NCBI GenBank assembly: GCA_018401435.1
Contig: JAGYJW010000008.1
Coordinates: 124,001-188,000, forward strand
Length of the DNA: 64,000 nt
Direction: 5' to 3'
Source: Deltaproteobacteria bacterium
Lineage (GTDB): Bacteria > Myxococcota_A > UBA796 > UBA2385
In this document: one piece after another, positions 8,341 to 17,047 of the stretch
How positions within the stretch are numbered: position 1 is the stretch's first letter
How the letters are laid out: every line of letters begins with the position of its first letter
The notes under the pieces: model-generated
Seen by the model: only the letters and a program-made list of their open reading frames with translations
What the model was told of the DNA's origin: nothing
Database searches by the model: none
Translations under genes and position numbers: made by a program

Positions 8341-8904
8341 ATGGACGAGGAGGCACGCCGGCTGATCCTGGAACGCGCCCGCGCCGGACGGCCGGACGCG
8401 GCCCAGCGGCGCGCCCGCCGCCACAAGGCCAGTCGCCACCGCTTCGATGGCCAAGCTCCCGTCGAAGATGAGCCGACAAAGCCAGTTCCCATCGCGGGTA
8501 CCGGCGTGGATACGCGCAAGGCCGCGGGGGCGCCGCCGCAGGATCTTGCGCCCGCAGCCGCGCCCAAGGCCCTGCCCCACACCATCGCCGCCCTGCCCGC
8601 GCCGCTCGTCTTGCCCGATAAAGCGCCGCCCATCGACCCCCTGCGCGCCGCCCTGGAGGCGCTGCGGCACAGGGGCCTGCAGCTGCCGCCAGCGACCACC
8701 GCGCCGCAGGCCTTCTGGAATGAGGGGCTGCTGGCCTTGGTCGCGTGGCAGGCCGAGACCGGCCGCTCGTTGCCCGGGCGCGCCGAGCGCTACGCGGGTC
8801 AGCACCTGGGGCGCTGGGTCCAGGTGCAGCAAGAGCGGCGCGGCGACCTCAGCCCGGAGCAGGTGGCCCTGCTGCAGGCCTTGCCCGACTGGACCTGGGG
8901 CTGA
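8341..8904 (+). CDS. Stand-alone helicase-associated (HA) domain protein
   Basis: A 187-aa protein. The first 110 residues are basic, then Pro/Ala-rich and probably disordered. The C-terminal 65 residues (from about AFWNEGLLALVAWQAETGR through LGRWVQVQQERRGDLSPEQ to LPDWTWG) look like one helicase-associated domain, a small helical module normally present in tandem at the ends of DEAD/SNF2-type helicases and proposed to bind nucleic acid. No helicase domain is present here. The ATG at 8341 has GAGGAG upstream and is preferred over a longer frame that would run into the divergent promoter region. The function of the lone domain is unknown. Confidence 0.6.
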   Translation: MDEEARRLILERARAGRPDAAQRRARRHKASRHRFDGQAPVEDEPTKPVPIAGTGVDTRKAAGAPPQDLAPAAAPKALPHTIAALPAPLVLPDKAPPIDPLRAALEALRHRGLQLPPATTAPQAFWNEGLLALVAWQAETGRSLPGRAERYAGQHLGRWVQVQQERRGDLSPEQVALLQALPDWTWG

Positions 8905-8991
8905 GGATTCAAGGCGGTTGCGGCGAAGGCGCAGCGCCTTGACAGCGGCCCGGAATACCGATGAAATGCAAGTTCCCGCGGAGCTGCCCCC

Positions 8992-10590
8992 GTGAACCTC
9001 TCTGGCGTTGCCCCCCTGCTGCTGCTCGCCCTGGCCGCCTGCGGCCCGGATCCGGCGGCAGGACCCGGCCCCGTGCCCGCGCCCGCCGTCGAGGGGTCCA
9101 CCTTCGCGCCCCCACCGGCCACCCTGCACCGGCTGACGGATGCCGCCTGGCGGAACAGCGCCCGCGATCTGCTCGGGGTGGGCTTCAGCGGCGAGCTGCC
9201 GGTGGATTACCGCCTGCATGGCTACACGACGGTAGGCGCCACCGAGGTCTCGATCTCGCCCTTCGATCTCGAGCTCTACGAGACGGCGGCCTGGACCCTC
9301 GCGCGGGCCGCTGTGCCCGATGACGCCGCCCGGGACGCCCGAGTGGGCTGCGACCTCGACCCCGCCCCTGGCCTGACCGATGCCGAGCTGGACGCCTGGC
9401 GCCCCGAGGCCTGCGTGGCCGGCTGGTTGGGCAGCTACCTGCTGCAAGCCTGGCGTCGGCCGCCCACCCTCGACGAGATCGAGTCAATGGTGGACCTTTA
9501 TGTGCAGGTGGACGAGCAGCTTCACCGGCCCACCCTGGCCCTGCGGGCGGTCATCGCGGCCAGCCTGCTGTCCCCCCACTTCCTGTTCCGCGTGGAACAA
9601 GGGGAGACGGATCCCGACAATCCGCTCAGAAGGCGCTTTACCAACTACGAGATGGCCAGCCGCATCTCTTACGCCATCGTGGGAAGCAGCCCCGACGCCG
9701 CCTTGCTGCAGGCCGCAGAGGCGGGCTTGCTGGTGACCGAGGCGGGCATCGAGGCCCAGGCGCTCCGGCTGCTCGACGACCGGAGCTCCGTGGGCCACCT
9801 CAGCGGCTTCTTCGCCGAGATGCTGGACCTTGGCCGGGTGACCTACGCCGAGAAGAGCCCCGACCTCTACCCCTGGGACAGCCCCGCGCTGCGCGACGCC
9901 ATGCAGGACGAGGTGACCGCCCTCTTCGCGCAGCTGGCCCTGGTGGAGGACCGCGAGCTGGGCGCCCTCTTCACCACCCGACGCAGCTGGCTGTCGCACA
10001 CCGACCTCGCCGCCCTCTACGGGCTGGAGCTGGACAGCAGCGCGCTGCCCGCCTGGGCGGATCTCCCAGCAGGCCAGGCCCGGGGCGGGCTGACCGGACG
10101 GGCCGCATTCTTGATGGTCAACGCCCACAACAGCCAGACCTCGCCCACCCGGCGGGGCAAGGCCCTGCGCACGCGCTTCTTCTGCGGCGATGTGCCGCCC
10201 CCGCCCGACGGCGTCGTGGCGTCGCTGGAAGAAGGCGACGCCACCGAAGGCAGCCTGCGGGACCGCCTGGAACAGCACGCCACCGACCCCGCCTGCTCGG
10301 CCTGCCATGACCTGATGGACCCCCTGGGCTACCCCCTGGAGCACTTTGGCCCCATGGGCGAGTGGCGGGCCACCGACAATGGCTGGCCCATCGACGCCAC
10401 GGGCGATGTCTTGGGTGTGGCCGTAGATGGTGCAGAATCGTTGGGGGCGGCCCTGGCCAGCCACCCCGATGTGGGGCCCTGCTTCGCGCGGCAGCTCTTC
10501 CGATTCGGCACCGCCACCTGGAAGGCCTCTGGCAGGAGCCCGCCGTGGTGGACCTGGGGGAGGGCTTCGTGGCCGACGGCAGCCGCGTGA
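8992..10590 (+). CDS. DUF1592/DUF1588/DUF1585-family lipoprotein, N-terminal part (frameshifted)
   Basis: Lipoprotein signal (LLLLALAAC, then GPDPAAG) followed by the DUF1587/1595/1592/1588/1585 series typical of large secreted proteins in Planctomycetes and Myxococcota. Visible signatures include TLHRLTDAAWRNSARDLLG, SPHFLFRVEQG, NAHNSQTSPTRRGKALRTRF and a haem-like DPACSACHDLMDPLGYPLEHF. The frame breaks near 10520: the expected continuation (TWEGLWQEPAVVDLGEGFV) lies in another frame and is restored by one extra G in the GG run at 10520-10521. The real protein therefore continues to 11588. The start is GTG behind GGAG. The function of the family is not established; such proteins are nearly always paired with DUF1552 proteins, as here. 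Confidence 0.8.
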   Translation: MNLSGVAPLLLLALAACGPDPAAGPGPVPAPAVEGSTFAPPPATLHRLTDAAWRNSARDLLGVGFSGELPVDYRLHGYTTVGATEVSISPFDLELYETAAWTLARAAVPDDAARDARVGCDLDPAPGLTDAELDAWRPEACVAGWLGSYLLQAWRRPPTLDEIESMVDLYVQVDEQLHRPTLALRAVIAASLLSPHFLFRVEQGETDPDNPLRRRFTNYEMASRISYAIVGSSPDAALLQAAEAGLLVTEAGIEAQALRLLDDRSSVGHLSGFFAEMLDLGRVTYAEKSPDLYPWDSPALRDAMQDEVTALFAQLALVEDRELGALFTTRRSWLSHTDLAALYGLELDSSALPAWADLPAGQARGGLTGRAAFLMVNAHNSQTSPTRRGKALRTRFFCGDVPPPPDGVVASLEEGDATEGSLRDRLEQHATDPACSACHDLMDPLGYPLEHFGPMGEWRATDNGWPIDATGDVLGVAVDGAESLGAALASHPDVGPCFARQLFRFGTATWKASGRSPPWWTWGRASWPTAAA

Positions 10591-11588
10591 AGGCGCTGGT
10601 GGTGGCCCTGGTGCAGTCCGAGGGCTTCCGCACCGTGGCCGCTCCCGCCGAGCTGGCCTGCAGCGAGGATCAAGAGGGCGAGACGCGCGCCTGCTCCAAC
10701 AACTGCGGCAGTGGCGAGGAGCGCTGCCAGGATGGCGCCTGGGTGGGATGCAGCGCCATCGCTCCGGAGGCCGAGAGCTGCAACGGTGAAGACGACGACT
10801 GCGATGGAGAAATCGACGAGAATGTTGTCCAGGCCTGCACCGCCGAAGGGGCGCCCGGCCTGTCGCGTTGCCGCGGGGGCGGATTCGGTGCCTGCGAGAC
10901 CGGCCCGCCCCCAGATGAGCGTTGCAACGGCGAAGATGACGACGGTGACGGGCGCATTGACGAGGACCTCGCCGTGGGCCTGGAGGTGGTGAGCTTTGCC
11001 CGCCTGCGCAGCGACGGCCACGGCGACTGCGACGCAGCCAGCAACCCCGACAGCCCCGCCTGTCGCGCGGCCACCCACCGACTGTGCGGGGGACTGGGCT
11101 GCTATGTCACCGGCATCGGCGTGGTGGCCACCGACGACATCGGCGAGCGCGCCACCCTGGCCTGCTTGCAAGACAGCGAGGCCGTCCTGGTGGACAGCCG
11201 CTTCTCCACCTTGGCGACCTACCACGACGGCTGCACCACCAGCAGCCGGCAAGGCGGCCCCTGCAACGCCGCCATGAACCGCATGTGCGCGGCCATGGGC
11301 CTGGGAACGGGCTTTGGACCCGTAGAAAACAGCGGCGACAACGCGCTGGTGGTCTGCACGACCGGCGCGACCGGCCTCTCCACCACCTATACGGCACTGA
11401 GCGCCTTGCAGCCCGCTTGCGACGGAAATACCGCCCGCTTGGGCGGCTTGTGCAACACCGCCTTTCACCAGCTCTGCCGGACGCAGGGTGCGGCCACCGG
11501 GCATGGCCCCCTGGAGAACTCCGGCGACGTCGCCTATGCCGGCTGCCTGGGCCAACTTGAAACTGCAGACTCGGGGAGCGGCGAATGA
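10521..11588 (+). CDS. C-terminal part of the DUF1592-family protein: metal-binding and Cys-repeat region
   Basis: This frame continues the DUF1592 protein after the apparent frameshift. It begins with the DUF1585 end (SRVKALVVALVQSEGFR), followed by two MopE-like putative metal-binding motifs (CNGEDDDCDGEIDE and CNGEDDDGDGRIDEDL). It then has two full and one shortened copy of a Cys-rich repeat of roughly 65 residues (for example CNAAMNRMCAAMGLGTGFGP then VENSGDNALVVC, and CNTAFHQLCRTQGAATGHGP then LENSGDVAYAGC). I do not recognise that repeat. There is no good start codon of its own, so it is not an independent gene. Its stop overlaps the ATG of the DUF1552 gene. Confidence 0.7.
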   Translation, partial: EGLWQEPAVVDLGEGFVADGSRVKALVVALVQSEGFRTVAAPAELACSEDQEGETRACSNNCGSGEERCQDGAWVGCSAIAPEAESCNGEDDDCDGEIDENVVQACTAEGAPGLSRCRGGGFGACETGPPPDERCNGEDDDGDGRIDEDLAVGLEVVSFARLRSDGHGDCDAASNPDSPACRAATHRLCGGLGCYVTGIGVVATDDIGERATLACLQDSEAVLVDSRFSTLATYHDGCTTSSRQGGPCNAAMNRMCAAMGLGTGFGPVENSGDNALVVCTTGATGLSTTYTALSALQPACDGNTARLGGLCNTAFHQLCRTQGAATGHGPLENSGDVAYAGCLGQLETADSGSGE

Positions 11589-12922
11589 GCGGCGCCTGGA
11601 ATGGCAAGGGGGTCTTGGACCGGCGCACGGTGCTTCGCGGGCTGCTGCGGGGGGCGGCGGTCGCGGTGGCCCTGCCGCCCTTGGAGGCGATGTTGGGGCC
11701 CCATGGCGGCGCCCTGGCCGACGGTACAGCCCTGCCCACCCGCTTTGGCGTGTGGTTCTGGGGCTGCGGCGTGCGCCCCGAGACCTGGACCCCTTCGGGC
11801 ACCGGCACCGGATGGACCGCCAGCAACAGCCTGGAACCCCTGGTGCCGCACCAGGCCTATGTCAGCCCCATCACCGGCTGCCACATCAAGACCGCCACCC
11901 ATGCCCACCACTCCGGCATGACGGGCATCCTGACGGGCCAGCGCTATGCCCAGCTGGGCACCACCCGCGACACCATCGTCACCACCTTCGCCCGCCAGAG
12001 CGTAGACCAGGACGCCGCCGACCACTTCGCCGGCCTGACCCCCTTCCGCAGCCTGGAGCTGGGGGTCACCCGCTTCCATGGCACCGACGAGGGCAGCACC
12101 TTTCAGCACCTCTCCCACAACGGGCCCAACCTTCCCAATCCAAGCGAATACGATCCGGTCAACCTGTACAATCGTCTCTTCGGCACCCCCACCGACGCCC
12201 AGGTGGACCTCGCCCGGCAGAGCGTCCTGGACAGCGTGATGGGGCAGATCGGCGGGCTCAAGCGGCAGCTGGGCGCATCCGACCGGGCCCGCCTGGACCA
12301 GCACCTGGAGAGCCTGCGCACCCTGGAACAGCGCCTGGGTCGGGACGCCAGCGCATGCGGCCTGGTGGAGGCCCCCGAGCGCCTGGTGGACAGCGGCCTG
12401 GAGCCCATCGAAGAGAAGAACGCCGCCATGTCCGAGCTGCTGGCCCTGGCCCTGGCCTGCGACCTCACCCGGGCCTTCTCGGTGCAGTTCTCCACCTGTG
12501 GCTCGGGGGTGGTGATGTGGCAGGTGGGCGCCGCCAACGGCCTGCATCTCACCACCCACGAAGAGGCCGCGCCCCAGCCCATCGTCCAGGCGGCCACCCG
12601 CTTCACGATGGAGCAGCTCGCATACTTCCTCGGGGTGCTGAAGGGCACGCCCGAGGGCGATGGCAACCTGCTGGATCGCTGCTCCATCCTCTGCACGACC
12701 GAGCTGACGGACGGGCGGGTGCACAGCAACTACGAGTTCCCGATCCTGGTGTGTGGAAAGGGCGATGGGCGCCTGCGCGGCGGCGTACACGCCCGTTCGG
12801 GCAGCGCCGAGAATACCAGCACCGCCGTGCTCACGGCCTTGCGGGGGGCCGGCATCGATCTGCCGGCGTGGGGGGTGGACGAGGGGCGCTCTACCAGCGT
12901 CTTCTCGGAGCTGCTCGCCTGA
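11585..12922 (+). CDS. DUF1552 family secreted protein
   Basis: A 445-aa member of the DUF1552 family, which pairs with DUF1592-type proteins in Planctomycetes, Verrucomicrobia and Myxococcota. The N-terminus has a Tat-like signal (DRRTVLRGLLRGAAVAVALP). Family signatures include ATHAHHSGMTGILTGQ, the SVLDSV block, LDQHLESLRTLEQRLG and VHSNYEFPILVCGKGDGRL. The fold is thought to be alkaline-phosphatase/sulfatase-like, but no activity is proven for the family. Its ATG overlaps the stop of the DUF1592 frame by 4 nt, so the two are made together and probably work together outside the cytoplasmic membrane. Confidence 0.85.
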   Translation: MSGAWNGKGVLDRRTVLRGLLRGAAVAVALPPLEAMLGPHGGALADGTALPTRFGVWFWGCGVRPETWTPSGTGTGWTASNSLEPLVPHQAYVSPITGCHIKTATHAHHSGMTGILTGQRYAQLGTTRDTIVTTFARQSVDQDAADHFAGLTPFRSLELGVTRFHGTDEGSTFQHLSHNGPNLPNPSEYDPVNLYNRLFGTPTDAQVDLARQSVLDSVMGQIGGLKRQLGASDRARLDQHLESLRTLEQRLGRDASACGLVEAPERLVDSGLEPIEEKNAAMSELLALALACDLTRAFSVQFSTCGSGVVMWQVGAANGLHLTTHEEAAPQPIVQAATRFTMEQLAYFLGVLKGTPEGDGNLLDRCSILCTTELTDGRVHSNYEFPILVCGKGDGRLRGGVHARSGSAENTSTAVLTALRGAGIDLPAWGVDEGRSTSVFSELLA

Positions 12923-12965
12923 TCGGGTGCTACGGTGGACCCTGCACGGACAGACGGAGCGGAGC

Positions 12966-13508
12966 ATGCGCATCCCATGGGGGCTGGCCCTGGTCCTGAC
13001 CTTGAGCTGCGGCGACAAGGCGGGCAACGGCGACAACACCGATGACAGCGGAATCTACGGAAGCGATGGCGTCGATGGAGGCGACGGCACCGACGGCACC
13101 GGACGGCAACCGACGGCACCGACGGCACCGACGGCACAGAGCCGGGCGCGCTGCCCGACTGCCAGGCCGAAGATGGGCTGGCCGCCGACCTGGGCGACGC
13201 GCGCATCGACGGGGACAGCCTGCAGGTGGAGATGAGCTATAGCGGGGGCTGCGAGACCCACAGCTTCCGCTTGTGTTGGCCCGAGCCCAGCTTCATGGAG
13301 AGCGAGCCGGTACAGACCAACCTCGAGATCATCCACGATGGGCCCCCCGACCCTTGCGACGCCTATCCCACCGAGGTGGTCTCCTTCGACCTCAGCCCCC
13401 TCAAGGCCGCCTGGATCGACTCTGCGGTAAAGGCCTGGCACCATTGTCCTGCACCTGCGAGGTGATTCCCTCGGGCAGCACCAGCCTCTGCGCTGTCAGG
13501 ACTTCTGA
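12966..13508 (+). pseudogene. Small lipoprotein gene broken by two frameshifts
   Basis: The gene begins with a lipoprotein signal (MRIPWGLALVLTLSC) and then GDKAGNGDNTDD and a DGTDGT repeat. Inside the gacggcacc tandem repeat near 13100 there are an extra G and an extra A relative to the unit. After that the coding frame shifts to one reading LPDCQAEDGLAADLGD, then MSYSGGCETHSFRLCWPEPS, then LSPLKAAWIDSA. A second shift near 13436 (extra C) is needed to reach a natural-looking end, GTIVLHLRGDSLG, with the stop at 13506-13508. The mature N-terminus C-G-D-K-A resembles other lipoproteins in this window. The shifts sit in a repeat and a short homopolymer, so sequencing error is possible. Function unknown. 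Confidence 0.55.
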
Positions 13509-13689
13509 CTCGTGCTCAGGCCTCCAGCAAAGCCTTGGGATGAGAGCGCCAGTGGTCGGCCGGGCGAAAGAGGTAGCGCCCCCAAGCCAGTGGAAAAGGT
13601 AGACAGCGACGGGCGGTATCCGTGATGAGGGGATTGCAAAGTCAACCTCACCCGGAGGCGCCCGTGCGCTGTGCATCTGCGGTAGCCGG

Positions 13690-14925
13690 TCTGGGATCGC
13701 CCCGACGAGGTGTTCCTGGCCCAGCTTTACCCGTCCGTCCTTCGAGAAGTGCCGGCAGCTGTACAGGCTGGCCCTTAACGAAAGTGGCGAACGGTCACGG
13801 GCGCCATCGCGGCTTCGGGCCGCTGGGCGAGGGCACCATGCGGCGTGGCACCGCTTCTTCCTCGGGGACGGCGCGGTGGTCTGCCGATGAACTCGGCCGC
13901 CTCAAAGCTGCAGCAGATCCTGGCGCACTTCTCGTAGCGAGGTAAGGCTGGTGGTCGTCTCTCTCGGACGACATTTTTGGCGCCAACAGTGGGGCCGCGG
14001 CGGGTACTCGCACCACATCGACGCGGTGCGTTCGTCCTTGGGCGCGGCACGCGGTGCCTCTGCTTCGCCACGTCTGGGTGGTCCCAGGTGCGTCGCAGCC
14101 TCGTCTCACCGCCGTGGCACTTCGGTGCCTCTTCCGGCGTCGAGTGCTGTAGCGACGCTATGGGCCGATATGGGCTCCGCCTCAAGAAGATCCGAACTGT
14201 CTTCGCGAGTTGGTTCAACCTGCTCCCGGGCTGAGCGCGACGGATCAGGGTGCTCGGCGACAGCGCCTATCGCCGCGCCGAAGTCGGGCAGAATCCCCGC
14301 CCTGCAACTCGGTACTGGTCGGTGCAATGCGGCACGACAGCTCCCGTGCCGACGCTGCCGGATCTGGCGCCTGCGATGGGCTTCGAGGTCGCCCCCGTTC
14401 CGGGGGCTGCGCCTCCCACGCCCCTGGCCCAGATGGCTCAGGACGAGGGCATCCCGCGGAAGCCTGCGACGCAACCGCATCTACGGCCGCGACCAATCGT
14501 GGTGAGCAGCAAGACGGTCGTCGCGCATTGGTACCGCGCGTCTGCCACGCCTTGGCCGCCGCTCCGGGTGGTCATTGTCCGGCGTGACGACGGGCGAAAT
14601 CGCTCCTGTCGAGCTACTTCCTCCAGCGACGCCACCATGAGCCCTGGTGAGATCCTGGCCTACGCTCTCCAAAGCCCATCGAGGTCACCTCCGCGACCTC
14701 AAGCAGCACTCTCGGTTTCTGCCGACTTCTGAACTGAAGAGGGCCGCAGTCGAGCGCACCGCCCCCGGTGGGCCTTCTCCATCACCGTCCTCTGGTGCTG
14801 ACAGGTTGGCCACGGGTCCGGGCCGACTGGGCCCCGCTGCGCCCCTGGGCACGCCAGCGCCGGAAGCCCCTTTCCAGGAGGTCCTCGCGACGGCCAGGCG
14901 AGCGGCAAGCCGCGGTACATTTGTT
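13690..14925 (+). pseudogene. Decayed DDE transposase (IS4/IS701-like)
   Basis: No single frame is open, but consecutive pieces in different frames line up with one DDE-superfamily transposase of the type with N-terminal 'FTKPSFxxFxxLxxGW' and C-terminal 'FRDLKQHLGF...AVERTAP'. Pieces in order: GEGHHAAWHRFF (about 13825-13860), GRWSADEL (about 13880), a VVSL/DD-like block near 13950-13980, HVWVV and LVSPPWHFGA (about 14070-14125), VLGDSAYRRAEV (about 14250), KTVVAHWYRA and LRVVIVRRDDGR (about 14512-14600), MSPGEILAYAL (14637), LRDLKQH, then SELKRAAVERTAP (about 14690-14765), then QEVLATARRA (about 14877). At least five frame changes make it a dead copy. I could not find terminal inverted repeats or target duplications. 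The family label is approximate. Confidence 0.6.
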
Positions 14926-15113
14926 GATCCAATCGTGCTGGTGCACTTCGGCAACAAATCCGGAGGGTCACCGCTTGCGGAAGATAGAGCACCCCCCGCC
15001 CACGCATCCTGCCACGATGTGCCAGTGATGGGAGAGTCGAAGACCTGAAACACGAGTCTGAAGTCGTGCCCGGTGGGACAGGGGGATAGAGGTCTCGAAA
15101 CCCGGGAGCCCGA

Positions 15114-16342
15114 ATGCCCAAGACTGAAGCCCCCAGGCCGGTTTCTCGACGCAACCCTGCCGTTGCCGCCTGGCTGCGCCACCAAGGTCGGCGCGGTCCA
15201 CAGCGGCTCTCCTTGCCGCCATCGTGGCCGACAGCGGCTGGGTGCGCACCGTCGGGGGCGTGGACGGCTACCTCAGCATTCACGCCCGGCCCCCGGCTGC
15301 TCGGCGTGCGGCCATTCACGCGGCCCCGCTGGCCGGCGACCTCCGGCTGACGCCCGCCGCCCGAGGCTGCATCTACCTGGTGCCGGCCAGCCAGGCCCCC
15401 CTGGCCCTGGCCCTGGCGCGGGACCAGGTGCTGCCCCGCGAGCGCCGCACCCAGGAGCGCGCCGGTGTGGATCCCGCCGAGCTGGTCGCGCTGGGGGAGG
15501 CCGTCGCCGAGACGCTGGCCTCGGGTCCCATGGGCACGGCGGCCCTGCGCGCAGCCCTTCCGGCGACGCTCATCCGATCCCTGGGGGAGGTGGGCAAGAA
15601 GCTGGGCCTCAGCAGCACGCTGCCCCCGGCCCTGCGAGAGCTGGAGTTCGCCGGACGCATCGTGCGGGTGCCCACGGATGGGCGCCTGGACACCGAACGC
15701 TACGATTGGGCCCTGACGCCAGAAGATGCCGAGACGGTGGACCGGCGTCCGGCGGCCCAGCGCAACGCCGACATCGCCGGCATCGCGCTGGCTTGGTTGG
15801 CACCCATCGACACCCGGGGGCTGGCGGACTTTCTGGGTTGGACCCAGACCGAAACCAAGGCGGCGTTGAAGGCCTGTGGCGCCTTGCCCGTCGCGGTAGA
15901 AGGCGCCCCCGCCTGGATGCTGCCCAAGCAGCGCGCCCAGCTGGACGCGCCCCCGCCCATGGCCACGGTGCTGCTGCCCGCCATGGACACGCTGCTGGCC
16001 TGGCATGGGGGCCCCGCGCCCTTTCTGCACCATGACGACCTGCACCGCGAGGTGCCGGTGTGGGGTCCCGCGCGCCGAAGCAGCTGGGCCGAGATCAAGC
16101 ACCCCCTGGCGCGGGTGGTGCTGGCATCGGGCCAGGTCTGCGGGCGCTGGGAGTACGACCCGGAGCGCGGAGACCTGGCGCTGCTGGCCTATGCGCCCGG
16201 ACTGCCTGCCGACATCGCGGCCTGCGCGACCCGGACCGCCCGCTTCATCCGCGAGGAGCTGGGGCATGGCCGCACCCACAGCCTGGAGAAGGACGCGCAG
16301 CTGGTGGACCGCTGCGCCCGATTGCGCTCCGGGCAGGACTGA
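15114..16342 (+). CDS. AlkZ-like winged-helix DNA-binding protein (N-terminal frameshift)
   Basis: The frame open from GTG 15224 gives 372 aa of the HTH_42/AlkZ-like family (winged-helix domain-containing DNA glycosylases such as AlkZ and YcaQ). Signs are the TVGGVDGYLSIHAR N-terminal block, ARGCIYLVPAS, and the C-terminal VLLPAMDTLLAW and LARVVLASGQVCGRWEYD blocks. The conserved QxQ active-site motif of true AlkZ is not evident. Upstream, PAVAAWLRHQG in the frame of ATG 15114 looks like the missing N-terminus (compare RRWLLRRQG-type starts in the family). A one-base loss near 15185 would join it to TAALLAAIVADSGWVRT. The product could be a glycosylase-like or purely DNA-binding protein. Confidence 0.6.
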
Positions 16343-16443
16343 GCGGGGAAGATTTTTCCGCGGCTGACCGCGACCCAGGGCCCGCAGATGCGGCAATTTG
16401 TCCGCGCGGCCTCTAAGATGCGGGCACAACCCTGGAGGCGCCC

Positions 16444-16989
<546 letters not shown>

Positions 16990-17000
16990 AGCGCTCGGCA

Positions 17001-17031
17001 GCCTCCCCTTCGGCAAGGCCGGAGGGGAGGC
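17001..17031 (+). terminator. Hairpin terminator between convergent genes
   Basis: A 13-bp stem with one G-T pair, gcctccccttcgg paired with ccggaggggaggc around the loop caagg, followed by ttcttc. It lies 12 nt after the cytochrome lipoprotein stop and 17 nt before the end of the opposing gene, so it may serve both directions. Confidence 0.75.
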
Positions 17032-17047
17032 TTCTTCGTGCCGCCGC

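Noticed and set aside
10505..10545. Programmed ribosomal frameshift in the DUF1592 gene
   Set aside because: The site (acc tgg aag) is not a slippery heptamer and there is no sign of a following pseudoknot; a one-base loss in a G run explains it better.
16343..16361. Terminator after the AlkZ-like gene
   Set aside because: The inverted repeat gcggggaa/ttttccgc needs two G-T pairs and its T run lies inside the stem, so support is too weak.
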